A DNA stretch of 15,232 bases from an uncultured Clostridia bacterium (GCA_947253135.1 CAMXYS010000027.1:1-15232); one strand, 5' to 3'; positions 1 through 8,014 are shown, numbered from the stretch's first letter. Notes: generated by a model from the letters alone, not told the origin. Numbers and translations: made by a program.

Positions 1-950
1 CCACAGATTTGGTGAACTTAGTGCGAGGCGAACCCGGCAGCAAGGTCAAAATCAAGGTGTTTCGCCCCATTTCCAACCAAGAACTGGAGTTTACTTTAAC
101 TCGAGCGGAAGTTCAGCAAGAAATTGTCAGAGGTAAAATGTTGTCTGATGAAGTGGGTTATCTTGCCGTCACTTCCTTTACCGATGATGTCTACCCCATG
201 TTTGCCAAGCAGATGGATGAACTCATTGAAGCCGGGGCTAAAAAAGTTATTTTTGACCTCAGGAATAATCCCGGCGGCAGTGCCCAAGCTGTGAGCGATA
301 TGCTGGACTATCTGCTGCCTAAAGGCACTGAGTTTGTCACTGTTAAGGGCAGAGAAGACGGGCAGGCATATACGGAGAAATGGGAGGCTAAACATGATGC
401 TCAAGTGCCCGAAGACATGTCCTATGCAATTTTGTTAAATGGGAATTCTGCCAGTGCCTCGGAATTGTTTAGCGGCTGCTTGCGCGCTCAGGGTAAAGCT
501 GTTCTAGTCGGCGAACAGAGCTTTGGCAAGGGGACCGGCACCATTATGATTCCTCTGCCGGATGGCGGCGGCTTGAATATCACTACTTTTGAGTATATTT
601 TGCCGGATGGTGAGCACATTGAAGGAGAAGGTTTACACCCTGACCACGAAGTCAGCTTGACGCCTGAGCAAAAGATTTTGCCGTTAACCCAACTGAAGCC
701 AACTGATGACGCGCAGCTGCAGGAAGCCTATAAACAGTTGACGGGCGGCACAGCCTTGCCGGACCGGGAGGGACCAAGTGCGTCAGCTCCGGCAGCAGGG
801 CCCGGAGTTGATGCGGCGGATGAAGCTACAGCGGACGGAGCAGAAGCGGAGTCGGTTGAACCTGCAGCGCAAAGGTTCCTGCCTGCCCCCGCTGCGGCAG
901 ACCGGTCACAAGCTTGTACAGCTGTTACAGGGTATTGGGGCAGAATTTGA
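1..950 (+). CDS. S41 family C-terminal processing peptidase, 5'-truncated
   Basis: This is the C-terminal part of a membrane-associated or secreted tail-specific serine protease of the CtpA/CtpB/Prc family. The reading frame is open from base 3, so the start and signal region lie outside the window. In order, one sees the end of a PDZ domain (VNLVRGEPGSKVKIKVFRP), the peptidase core with RNNPGG (bases about 264-281), the nucleophile block NGNSASASE with the likely Ser codon at 453-455, and the catalytic Lys in SFGKG at 528-530. The 25-residue Ser-Lys spacing matches what I recall for Bacillus CtpB. The Gln that follows that Lys by four residues in CtpB is Thr here (540-542). After the core comes an Ala/Glu-rich tail of about 80 residues, probably disordered. 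The stop codon overlaps the next start (TGATG), suggesting translational coupling. Confidence 0.93.
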   Translation, partial: TDLVNLVRGEPGSKVKIKVFRPISNQELEFTLTRAEVQQEIVRGKMLSDEVGYLAVTSFTDDVYPMFAKQMDELIEAGAKKVIFDLRNNPGGSAQAVSDMLDYLLPKGTEFVTVKGREDGQAYTEKWEAKHDAQVPEDMSYAILLNGNSASASELFSGCLRAQGKAVLVGEQSFGKGTGTIMIPLPDGGGLNITTFEYILPDGEHIEGEGLHPDHEVSLTPEQKILPLTQLKPTDDAQLQEAYKQLTGGTALPDREGPSASAPAAGPGVDAADEATADGAEAESVEPAAQRFLPAPAAADRSQACTAVTGYWGRI

Positions 951-1762
951 TGGCCCGGCAACCGGATTCAGAGGCGGCCGCACCGGCTTATGATGGCTTG
1001 GCCGCCTTTTACGACGAGTTTCAGGAAAGTGTAGACAACCCGGCCAGGGCTGCTATGATTGACTGCCTGGCCCGGGCGTACGGCTGCGGTGAACTACAGG
1101 GAGACGAGGGACAACCGTTACTGCTGGATTTAGGCTGCGGTACGGGCGCGCTTTTTGCTCCCTTGCGGGAACTGGGCTATGACCTGATCGGCATTGACAA
1201 CTCCTCCTTAATGCTGACCGCAGCTCGTGACCGCTTTGAAGATAGCGAGTATCAGCCACTCTTATTGTTGCAAGACATCACTGACTTTGAACTGTTTGGC
1301 ACAGTCAATGTGATCACCTGCCTGCTGGATACGGTGAACCACGTGCTGGAGCGCCAGGACCTGTTGCAAATGTTTAGGCGGTGCAAGACTTACTTGCAAG
1401 CCGGCGGCCTCTTCATCTTTGACGTATTGACTGAAGAGCACCTGGCCGAAAGATTGGGCCAACAACAATTTTTTTCGGTCTCAGATGAAAGAAGTTTATT
1501 TTGGCAGCACGACTATACTGCCGACACAGGCTTGAGCCGGGCGGCCATCACAGTATTTGAAGCGGTTGGGTCAGCGAGAGAAAAAGTGCCCTCAGACTGT
1601 CTGTACAGGCGGAGTGATTTTGTGATCGCTGAACGCTATTACCCGGCTGATGTTTTGTTGCACTTATTGGCAGAGGCCGGTTTTGCTACAATAGAACGCT
1701 TAGAGCAGAGTCGGATTGAGAAGTCTGTCCGGCCGGGGCGAGCTTTTTTCATTGCTCAATAA
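950..1762 (+). CDS. class I SAM-dependent methyltransferase
   Basis: A 270-residue Rossmann-fold methyltransferase of unknown substrate. The N-terminus (YDGLAAFYDEF) has the pattern common to small Bacillota methyltransferases of the YqeM type. SAM-binding motif I is DLGCGTG at residues 60-66. The acidic end of beta-2 is GIDNSS (Asp83), and QDITDFEL around residue 109 fits the adenine-contacting motif. CLLDTVNHV near residue 125 is the post-motif segment usual in this group. I chose ATG 950 rather than the TTG at 914 because it overlaps the peptidase stop and begins just before the conserved block. It lies between an S41 peptidase and hslO and is probably cotranscribed with both. Nothing visible decides whether it modifies RNA, protein or a small molecule. 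Confidence 0.88.
   Translation: MARQPDSEAAAPAYDGLAAFYDEFQESVDNPARAAMIDCLARAYGCGELQGDEGQPLLLDLGCGTGALFAPLRELGYDLIGIDNSSLMLTAARDRFEDSEYQPLLLLQDITDFELFGTVNVITCLLDTVNHVLERQDLLQMFRRCKTYLQAGGLFIFDVLTEEHLAERLGQQQFFSVSDERSLFWQHDYTADTGLSRAAITVFEAVGSAREKVPSDCLYRRSDFVIAERYYPADVLLHLLAEAGFATIERLEQSRIEKSVRPGRAFFIAQ
1687..1692 (+). promoter_or_regulatory. possible internal extended -10 promoter for hslO
   Basis: TGC followed by TACAAT (TGC at 1684-1686) lies inside the 3' end of the methyltransferase gene, about 115 bases before hslO. It matches the extended -10 word seen before other genes here. No good -35 is visible, and the bases also encode Phe-Ala-Thr-Ile, so it may be chance. Confidence 0.25.
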
Positions 1763-1806
1763 AAATAGAAAACGATTTGCTGCCAAAGCAAACAAGCGAG
1801 GTGCCT

Positions 1807-2748
1807 ATGCCAATCAAAAAAAATGATCCGATCTTGAATCCGGCCGGTGACCACTTGGTGGTGGCCACTGCGCGAGATGGCAGGATCCGTGGAGTCGCAG
1901 TTCGCAGTACACAAACTGTGGAGAAGTTGCGACAGGTGCACGACCTTTCGCCCGCCGTCACCCATGCCCTGGGTCGTTTTGCGATCGGTGCACAGCTGAT
2001 GGCGGCATCTCTAAAAAATCCCACTGATTTGATGTCGATGACGCTGCGATGTGACGGGCCCTTAGGGGGAATGACCATGGTGAGTGGGTCTGACAGCTAT
2101 GTGCGGGGTTATGCCTTGAGGCCTCAGGCCGATTCGGTTGTCGCCACTGCAGCTGAGTCGGCCATGGCGACTTCTTCGCAAAATGCGGGGCACACTTCGC
2201 TCAAGGCCTTAGTCGGTGACGGCACCTTGACCGTCGTTAAGGATATGGGTTTAAAAGAACCTTATTCGGGCACAGTCCAGATCTATTCCGGCGAAATAAC
2301 AGCTGACTTGGCTTATTATCTAGGCTTGTCGGAGCAAGTGCCCTCTGTTATGGCAAGTGGCATTAAATTAGATGAGACCGGCCTTGTCTTGGCCGGCGGC
2401 TTGCTGATCCAGTTGATGCCGGGGGCGACGGAAGACGATATCGATTTTATTGAACGCCGGGCCGCCGGCTTGCCCGATGTCAGCTTTTTGTTGGAAGAAG
2501 GTTTTACGCCGGCCCAGTTGCTCGATTTGTTTTGGGGGGATCCGGCCCTTGTTTATTTGGAGTCCAGACCCATCGGTTTTCGTTGTAATTGCTCACGTGA
2601 CCGGATGCAGAGAAATCTGTTGACTTTGCCGGCCAGCGACTTAAAAGAATTGGCGGCAGACACTTCCGGTATTGATTTGCACTGTCATTTTTGCAACCGA
2701 CATTATCACTTCACCCAGCCGGAAATGTTGGAGTTGTTGCCCCGGTAA
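1807..2748 (+). CDS. hslO: Hsp33 redox-regulated molecular chaperone
   Basis: A 313-residue cytoplasmic holdase chaperone activated by oxidative stress. In the family, four cysteines bind zinc when reduced and form disulfides when oxidised, unfolding a linker and exposing the client-binding surface. All four are present: Cys260-x-Cys262 (FRCNCSRDR) and Cys293-x-x-Cys296 (HCHFC). The N-terminal domain shows typical blocks such as HALGRFAIGAQLMA and LRCDGPLGGMT. I chose ATG 1807 because GAGG at 1798-1801 sits five bases upstream; the TTG at 1777 has no such site. It follows the methyltransferase by 44 bases with no terminator between them, so it probably shares that transcript, with a possible internal promoter near 1687. 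Confidence 0.97.
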   Translation: MPIKKNDPILNPAGDHLVVATARDGRIRGVAVRSTQTVEKLRQVHDLSPAVTHALGRFAIGAQLMAASLKNPTDLMSMTLRCDGPLGGMTMVSGSDSYVRGYALRPQADSVVATAAESAMATSSQNAGHTSLKALVGDGTLTVVKDMGLKEPYSGTVQIYSGEITADLAYYLGLSEQVPSVMASGIKLDETGLVLAGGLLIQLMPGATEDDIDFIERRAAGLPDVSFLLEEGFTPAQLLDLFWGDPALVYLESRPIGFRCNCSRDRMQRNLLTLPASDLKELAADTSGIDLHCHFCNRHYHFTQPEMLELLPR

Positions 2749-2759
2749 AGGTCTTGATC

Positions 2760-2768
2760 TGCTATAAT
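2760..2768 (+). promoter_or_regulatory. extended -10 promoter for the deacetylase gene
   Basis: TGCTATAAT is a perfect extended -10 element just after the hslO stop. No well-spaced -35 is evident (TTGCCC at 2737-2742 would need a 20-base spacer), as is common for extended -10 promoters. It would give a leader of roughly 85-90 bases before ATG 2862. Confidence 0.65.
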
Positions 2769-2861
2769 GATTGCTCGGTCTCTATTTATGAAAGTAAAAG
2801 GCAGCCGGGCGTTAGGTAAAGCAACCAAGCGACCGACCGTAAAAGAAAGCAGGCCTCGTAT

Positions 2862-4091
2862 ATGCACCACCTTCACAGATACACTAAAAAGGCTACAGCA
2901 CTTGCAGCGGGCCTTGTCGCCGGCCTGTTTATGTTAGCCGGTTGCGGTCAGCAGGCCGGCGGATCCGGTGACACTTCGCCGGCCGAAACACCGTCTGCCG
3001 CTTCAGCAGAAAGTACAACCACAGTTCCACCCACCTCTATTTCTCTGTCGGCCAGGACAGAGGGGAAGGACATGAAAGAGGAGAGCTATGCCGACCTGAG
3101 CAATGAGGCACTTTCTTGGTGGTACCGCATACCCGAGCCGCTGGGGGAAGCTGTCCCGGCGACCATCGAGGCGCCGATTGCCAACTTGCTGGACAAGTAC
3201 GAAGGCATGTGGCAAGCTCCGGCCGGCAAGAAAAAAGTTTATATTACCATGGATGCCGGTTACGAGCTGGAAGGATCGGCCCCTTCGCTCTTGGCCACGG
3301 CCAAGGAAAAAGATTTCAAAATTAATTTTTTCCTGACGAAGGGCTACGTCGAAAGCAATCCGGAACTTGTCAAACAAATGAAGGCCGACGGGCATGTTAT
3401 TTGCAATCATAGCAATATGCATTTGAATGGCCCCGAGGTCTTGGCTGAATCCGGCCTGGCCGGCCTGCTGGACGAAATAGAACCGATGAATGAGTCCTTG
3501 CGCAATGTGATTGGCGAGGACGCTGCCCCCTTCTTCCGCCCTCCGCAAGGCGGTTACAGTGAACGGTCGCTTGCCATCATAAGGGACCTGGGCTATCATC
3601 CTGTTTTTTGGAGTTTTGCCTACCGCGATTGGGTTGCTGAAGAGCAGTTTGACCACGATGATGCCATCAATAAGATTATGGAACAGCTCCATGACGGGTC
3701 GATCCTCTTGCTACATGCCAACTCGCAGACCAACGTCGATATTATGGGCCGCCTAGTAGATAAAATCAGAGAGCAGGGCTATGAGATCGGCACTTTATAT
3801 GAGGCCTATGACCTTATCAAAGAGGCGGCTGAAAATCCGACTCCGACAGAGTCCGGCGAAGCGACCGCTGCCACGCCTGCGTCGCCAGCCGGGAAAGAGC
3901 AGCCGGCCAACAGTGTTCCTTATGTTGTCAAACAGGGGGAGACACTTTGGGGTATTGTTTCGAACTACTACTCGACCTCAGCCCAGGAGGTTGGCCAAAA
4001 AATAAAAGATGTGGCCGCCTTGAACGGTTATGATGACCCTGAGGAGATGCCGCTGCGAGCGGGTGAGACAATCTATCTCCCGGAAAAATAG
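2862..4091 (+). CDS. polysaccharide deacetylase lipoprotein (PdaA-like) with C-terminal LysM
   Basis: A 409-residue surface lipoprotein likely to remove acetyl groups from peptidoglycan amino sugars. The signal peptide ends in lipobox LAGC, with the lipidated Cys at residue 28, followed by a Ser/Thr/Pro linker. The NodB (CE4) domain covers about residues 124-320. It contains TMDAGYE (Asp131), HSNMH (His183 and His187), RPPQGGYS (Arg226) and LLLHANS (His285). The second Asp of the usual TFDDG motif is Ala132; PdaA of B. subtilis, as I recall, has Asn there. After a Pro/Ala/Thr spacer, residues about 354-409 form a LysM domain (YVVKQGETLWGI), expected to hold the enzyme on the wall. It has its own upstream promoter and a downstream terminator. 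The ribosome site is weak (AAGCAGG), but the signal peptide supports this start. Confidence 0.92.
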   Translation: MHHLHRYTKKATALAAGLVAGLFMLAGCGQQAGGSGDTSPAETPSAASAESTTTVPPTSISLSARTEGKDMKEESYADLSNEALSWWYRIPEPLGEAVPATIEAPIANLLDKYEGMWQAPAGKKKVYITMDAGYELEGSAPSLLATAKEKDFKINFFLTKGYVESNPELVKQMKADGHVICNHSNMHLNGPEVLAESGLAGLLDEIEPMNESLRNVIGEDAAPFFRPPQGGYSERSLAIIRDLGYHPVFWSFAYRDWVAEEQFDHDDAINKIMEQLHDGSILLLHANSQTNVDIMGRLVDKIREQGYEIGTLYEAYDLIKEAAENPTPTESGEATAATPASPAGKEQPANSVPYVVKQGETLWGIVSNYYSTSAQEVGQKIKDVAALNGYDDPEEMPLRAGETIYLPEK

Positions 4092-4101
4092 TTGAACTTG
4101 A

Positions 4102-4135
4102 GCGGTCTGCAGATATAAGTGCAGGCCGCCTTTTT
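4102..4135 (+). terminator. Rho-independent terminator after the deacetylase gene
   Basis: GCGGTCTGC (4102-4110) pairs with GCAGGCCGC (4121-4129) with one G-U pair, closed by an extra A-T pair around loop GATATAAG. CTTTTTC follows directly. Confidence 0.88.
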
Positions 4136-4164
4136 CTGAAGGCGAAAAATTGAGAGGACCATGC

Positions 4165-5463
4165 ATGACAAAAAAGGCAGAACTGCTGGCTCCGGCCGGC
4201 AATTTTGAAAAGTTGAAAACCGCTGTTCTTTACGGGGCAGATGCTGTCTACTTGGCCGGGCGAGATTTCGGCCTGCGAGCTTTTGCGGCCAATTTCGATG
4301 ATGCAGAGCTGACCGAGGCCGTAGCCTACGCCCACAGCCAGGGTGTCAAGGTTTATGTGACCTTAAATATTTTGGCCGGACCCTTTGACTTGGCTGCCTT
4401 GCCGGACCGGGTTTTGTTTCTGCAGGCCGCCGGAGTTGATGCGGTTATCGTTTCAGATGCCGGTATTTTCCGCACTGTGCGGCAGCTGGCCCCCGACATG
4501 GAAATCCACATCAGCACGCAGGCTTCTGTCACCAATGCGGAGGCCTGCCTTTTTTGGTATGAGGCCGGGGCCAGGCGGGTCGTCTTGGCCCGGGAATTGT
4601 CGCTTCGGGAGATCGCTGCCATCCGGCAGGCCATCCCGGCGGATATGGAGCTGGAAGCCTTTACCCATGGGGCCATGTGTATGGCTTGGTCGGGTCGCTG
4701 CCTCTTATCCAATGTAGCAACTGGCCGAGATGCCAACCGCGGCGCTTGTGCTCAGCCTTGCCGCTGGAAATACCATGTGACGGAAAGTGGTCGTTTACAG
4801 GAAACGGTCGGTTTATCTGAAACCGGTTCACTAGATCAGGTTGATCCCTATACTTGGGAAATTGAAGCAGATGAAAGTGGCAGTTTCATCTTCAGCTCGA
4901 AAGATATTTGTATGGTGGACCACTTGGCGGATATGCTGGCGGCCGGTATCAGCAGTTTTAAGATTGAAGGGCGGATGAAAAGCGCCTATTACACAGCGGT
5001 TACGACCAAGGTCTATAAAGAGGCACTGACCGCGGCCCTGTCCGGCTTGCCGGAAAGTGAGGCGGTGAGGGCTGCCCGCAGATTGGAATTAGAGAGCATG
5101 GTGCACAGGCAGTTCGACACCGGTTTTTACTATGACCATCCCCGGGATGATGCAAAGATCTCACCGGACCGAATTAGCTATGTCAAGGCGACAGTTGTGG
5201 CCATAATTAAGGCGGTTTTGCCGGATGGCAGGCTCTTATGTGAACAGAGAAATAAGTTGATGGTAGGCGATCGTTTGGACATTATTATGCCGCAGGGTGA
5301 CAATGTTTCGACCCAGGTAAAGGCCTTGTACAATGATAAGGGGCAGCAGGTAGGGGCCTGCCCTCACCCACAGGAAGAATTTACCTTGTTGGCTGATTTA
5401 GGTGGGGTTACGCCGGTGCCGGGCAGCTTAATCCGCCGGCCGGGGGGGAAGTACGGCGAATAG
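4165..5463 (+). CDS. U32 family protein (TrhP/YrrO-like; tRNA hydroxylation)
   Basis: A 432-residue protein of the U32 'peptidase' family. It begins with the family hallmark ELLAPAGNFEKLKTAVLYGA, and the U32 signature runs from Glu165 to Ser182 (EAFTHGAMCMAWSGRC). Four cysteines, Cys172, Cys179, Cys195 and Cys199 (GACAQPCRWKY), are arranged like those that bind a 4Fe-4S cluster in the related UbiU/UbiV proteins; cluster binding here is inference. The CRWKYHV, SKDICM and IKIEGRMKS-like (FKIEGRMKS) segments resemble B. subtilis YrrO, which acts in prephenate-dependent 5-hydroxyuridine formation in tRNA. ATG 4165 is chosen because GAGAGGA at 4152-4158 is well spaced. The stop lies one base from the stop of the convergent membrane-protein gene. 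Confidence 0.92.
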   Translation: MTKKAELLAPAGNFEKLKTAVLYGADAVYLAGRDFGLRAFAANFDDAELTEAVAYAHSQGVKVYVTLNILAGPFDLAALPDRVLFLQAAGVDAVIVSDAGIFRTVRQLAPDMEIHISTQASVTNAEACLFWYEAGARRVVLARELSLREIAAIRQAIPADMELEAFTHGAMCMAWSGRCLLSNVATGRDANRGACAQPCRWKYHVTESGRLQETVGLSETGSLDQVDPYTWEIEADESGSFIFSSKDICMVDHLADMLAAGISSFKIEGRMKSAYYTAVTTKVYKEALTAALSGLPESEAVRAARRLELESMVHRQFDTGFYYDHPRDDAKISPDRISYVKATVVAIIKAVLPDGRLLCEQRNKLMVGDRLDIIMPQGDNVSTQVKALYNDKGQQVGACPHPQEEFTLLADLGGVTPVPGSLIRRPGGKYGE

Positions 5464-5464
5464 T

Positions 5465-7066
5465 TCAACCGGCTAGAAAACGTCCCAATAAAAGTCCTGT
5501 CAGCAAGATGGCTACGGCAATATACCAGATGGGGTGGAGGGCTTTAAAACTGGTCGATAGACGCTTTCTGATGTTGACCTTGTCGGGCCGGCTGACTGAC
5601 AGTCGGTTTTTTCTTAAAAACCATTTTGATTTGCGACCGGCCGGGGCATGTTTTTCCGTGTCGGACCAATTTAAGTAGAGCGCGATAGCCCCAATGCCGA
5701 CAAAAAGCAGACTAACCCAAAGACTGATTTTGCTGCCGGTCAGTTCCAAAAAGATGAAGTTGGAATCAAAGCGGGGAACAATCAGCTGAAGGAGCAACAA
5801 AACGGTGCGCACGGAAAGATTAAAACTGAGGGCCACTTTGAGGTCGTCATAGATCAGCCGGAGGCGCAGGGTGAAGAGGCAAAGTAAAAAAGGCACAAGG
5901 CCTGACAGGGCATAGGGAGCACTCAGCCCTGCGATCAAAGAGATCATCAGGACCCGGGTCATGTGGCCGTTGGTCACGCGCAGGTCAGCCCTGTTTCCGC
6001 GGTGGTTCAGCCCTTCCGCCAGCAGGCCGGTAAACAGGAGCGTTTCACAGATAGCACTGGCCGGCACTTGAATTAAGAAACAAGTAAAGAAGGCAGCCGG
6101 TGAAGTGAAAGAAGGGTAGGCGGGGAGGACAGAATCGAGCACGATAATCTCCAGGCTAGTCAGCAAATAGACCGACAAATTATGCAGCCCGCGCAGGAAT
6201 AGGGCGGCAATAACCCCGGTTAAGGCGGTTTGCAAGACGGTGTGGAAGTTAGTTTTACCGGCACCGGTCAGCCGCAGGGGCCGGTCGACCAATTGCTTTC
6301 TCAAAAGCAGCAGTGGCAGAAGATAGATAACCGTCAGACGAAGGATTTGGCCAATTGCATAGCCGGCAATCGGAGCACGGCTGAAAAAATTGATAGAGTA
6401 GGCAAGGGGAGTCCAGCAGAGCCGGAAAAGAACCGCCATCAGGGCAAGCAAAAAGAGTGCCGCATGGTAATTGGCAGAGGCCTGCTCAATTGCCTTGGCA
6501 GCGGTTTTCCTGGCTTTGTCAGCCACAGTGTTTGGTCGCAATAAATAACCTAGTTTAGAGGCGGTTCGCTGTCGGTAAGCTGCGGGGGCAGTCTGGCCTG
6601 AACGCTTAGCCGACCGGGCTGGCTTGTTTGTTTTACGGGTCCGCCGTTTTTTTGGGGCAGCGGCTGTGGCTACCTCAGGGGGACCGGCTGCCCGAGAGGA
6701 TGCGATTGCAGCAGTCTTTTGCGGTCTGATTTCAGCCAACACCGGACCCTTTCCAGATTTAGTTTTCATGGTAGGTTCGGTTTTCTTGTCGGGATTAGTT
6801 TTCTCGTCAATTGTAGGGTTCTCGTCGGTTTCAGATGCGAGAGCAGGTTCGGACTCCGGGGCAGAGGGGGCTATTTTAGCCGGACGGACATCCACGGTTT
6901 CGCTGACAGGCATGTTGGTATCCCTTTGCCGGTCATGCGGAGTAGCTTTTTTTGTCAGTCGATCAGTCGGTTGCTCGATTTTGGCAAGACCAAGACGCTT
7001 GACAGGGCGAACTTCAGGGGCAGAAATTGCCTCTTTTTTTGCTGTACTATTTTGCTCTTTTTTCAT
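5465..7066 (-). CDS. membrane protein: disordered basic N-terminus plus degenerate CPBP-like domain
   Basis: A 533-residue protein that I recognise only partly. Residues 1 to about 195 are Lys/Ala/Pro/Thr-rich with mixed charge and a strongly basic patch at 139-157, predicted disordered and cytosolic. Residues about 200-465 contain roughly nine hydrophobic segments, then comes a basic loop (470-510) and a final membrane helix (513-530). The segment CETLLFTGLL (340-349) resembles the EELLFRGLL motif of CPBP/CAAX-type intramembrane proteases. The second Glu and the Arg are Thr, and the later FxxxH and HxxxN positions appear to be ISLIAGLSAP and SFNLS. Catalysis is therefore doubtful. ATG 7066 follows GGGGGGAG at 7071-7078; a more upstream TTG is less likely. 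An extended -10 lies just upstream. No terminator separates it from the convergent U32 gene. Confidence 0.75.
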   Translation of the reverse strand: MKKEQNSTAKKEAISAPEVRPVKRLGLAKIEQPTDRLTKKATPHDRQRDTNMPVSETVDVRPAKIAPSAPESEPALASETDENPTIDEKTNPDKKTEPTMKTKSGKGPVLAEIRPQKTAAIASSRAAGPPEVATAAAPKKRRTRKTNKPARSAKRSGQTAPAAYRQRTASKLGYLLRPNTVADKARKTAAKAIEQASANYHAALFLLALMAVLFRLCWTPLAYSINFFSRAPIAGYAIGQILRLTVIYLLPLLLLRKQLVDRPLRLTGAGKTNFHTVLQTALTGVIAALFLRGLHNLSVYLLTSLEIIVLDSVLPAYPSFTSPAAFFTCFLIQVPASAICETLLFTGLLAEGLNHRGNRADLRVTNGHMTRVLMISLIAGLSAPYALSGLVPFLLCLFTLRLRLIYDDLKVALSFNLSVRTVLLLLQLIVPRFDSNFIFLELTGSKISLWVSLLFVGIGAIALYLNWSDTEKHAPAGRKSKWFLRKNRLSVSRPDKVNIRKRLSTSFKALHPIWYIAVAILLTGLLLGRFLAG

Positions 7067-7095
7067 AGTTCTCCCCCCATTTATTCGGTTAAATA

Positions 7096-7104
7096 AGTAT
7101 AGCA
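7096..7104 (-). promoter_or_regulatory. extended -10 promoter for the CPBP-like gene
   Basis: Read on the minus strand this is TGCTATACT, five of six matches to TATAAT plus the TG extension, about 30 bases upstream of the chosen ATG. No convincing -35 is seen. Confidence 0.55.
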
Positions 7105-7150
7105 AATGACCGTTCGAAATTTATTTCTGTGGCCGACGATTTTTAGCCTG

Positions 7151-7159
7151 TGCTAGTAT
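7151..7159 (+). promoter_or_regulatory. possible extended -10 promoter for the sirtuin gene
   Basis: TGCTAGTAT lies 55 bases upstream of the GTG start. It shares the TGCTA word with other promoters in the window but matches TATAAT at only four positions and has no clear -35. Confidence 0.3.
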
Positions 7160-7214
7160 TTAAGTACAGCTAAAGCAAACCGGGGCTAACAACCCCTGAC
7201 GGAAGGAGTAGGCA

Positions 7215-7943
7215 GTGGATCCGATTCTAACCTTGCAACAGATGCTTGAAAGTGCTAAGCGGCCGGTCTTTTTTGGCGGAGCCGGTGTCTCGACAGAAAG
7301 CGGTGTCCCGGATTTTCGGAGCGCCGACGGTATTTATCAGCAGGAAGTCGGGGCTGAAACGATTTTGACGCCCGCTTATATGGACCGAAACCCGGTTGAT
7401 TTTTGGCGGTTTTACCGCCAATACTTTATGCCGGAAGGAATCAAGCCCAATGCCTGTCACCTGGCTTTGGCGGCCTTGGAGAAAAGGGGGAAGATGCAGG
7501 CTGTTATCACCCAAAATGTCGACGGGCTGCACCAGGCTGCCGGCAGCTTGAACGTCATTGAATTACATGGTAACGGCCGCCGTTTTTATTGTGAAAGATG
7601 TGGTAAACCAGCCTCTTTCGAGGCGGTTAAGCAATGTTTGGAACCGCCGACTTGTGCCTGTGGCGGCCGGGTGCGGCCGGATATTGTCTTGTATAACGAG
7701 TCCCTAGACACAACAGCTTTGGAGGCGGCCCTAGCAGCGATTACAGCAACGGACTTGCTGATTATCGGCGGCACCTCGATGACCGTTTATCCGGCTGCCG
7801 GGCTGGTGCGTTATCAACAAGCCGGCCATCTGGTGATTATCAATCGGGACAAGACCGGCCGGGAGGGCAAGGCTGACCTCGTCATCAACGATGCGATTGC
7901 TCTTGTCTTTGAAAAAATAGCGGCCGGTTTAGGCTTGTTTTAA
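7215..7943 (+). CDS. cobB: NAD-dependent protein deacylase, Sir2 family
   Basis: A 242-residue cytoplasmic sirtuin that removes acyl groups from protein lysines using NAD+, releasing nicotinamide and O-acyl-ADP-ribose. The NAD-binding GGAGVSTESGVPDFRS is at residues 21-36. TQNVDGLH (99-106) and the catalytic His118 in ELHGN follow, then a zinc ribbon with Cys126, Cys129, Cys147 and Cys149. GGTSMTVYPAAG (185-196) and the final Rossmann part (VIINRD) complete the fold. The length is normal for bacterial enzymes. The start is GTG 7215, supported by GGAAGGAGT at 7201-7209. VRPDIVLYNESL occupies the position of the usual VVLFGE loop, as in sirtuins of Bacillota. It is divergent from the CPBP-like gene and convergent with the flavoprotein gene. 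Confidence 0.96.
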   Translation: MDPILTLQQMLESAKRPVFFGGAGVSTESGVPDFRSADGIYQQEVGAETILTPAYMDRNPVDFWRFYRQYFMPEGIKPNACHLALAALEKRGKMQAVITQNVDGLHQAAGSLNVIELHGNGRRFYCERCGKPASFEAVKQCLEPPTCACGGRVRPDIVLYNESLDTTALEAALAAITATDLLIIGGTSMTVYPAAGLVRYQQAGHLVIINRDKTGREGKADLVINDAIALVFEKIAAGLGLF

Positions 7944-7947
7944 ACAT

Positions 7948-7989
7948 AAGACCGGGCAACACTGCGGTTGGGTCCCGGCCTTGTCTTTT
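7948..7989 (+). terminator. bidirectional terminator between sirtuin and flavoprotein genes
   Basis: AAGACCGGG (7948-7956) pairs with CCCGGCCTT (7974-7982) with one mismatch across a 17-base loop, followed by TTGTCTTTT. On the minus strand the same stem is followed by a weaker T-rich stretch, so it may also stop the convergent transcript. Confidence 0.65.
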
Positions 7990-8014
7990 CAGTTGCTCTT
8001 AACAGGGGGTGGTT

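Noticed and set aside
778..993. Alternative-frame ORF over the S41 Ala-rich tail, possibly indicating a frameshift
   Set aside because: The present frame ends exactly at the methyltransferase start with a TGATG overlap, which is a sensible arrangement; the alternative would run well into the next gene.
2769..2861. Riboswitch in the deacetylase leader (for example c-di-AMP or c-di-GMP)
   Set aside because: I find only a short CGGTC/GACCG pairing and none of the conserved sequence blocks of known classes.
2788..2937. Small ORF starting ATGAAAGTAAAAGGC upstream of and overlapping the deacetylase gene
   Set aside because: It has no ribosome binding site, overlaps the well-supported lipoprotein signal peptide in another frame, and its product resembles nothing I know.
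3003..3692. Long minus-strand ORF opposite the deacetylase
   Set aside because: It is a shadow of a high-confidence gene, with no ribosome site, no recognisable domain and Arg/Gly-rich composition.
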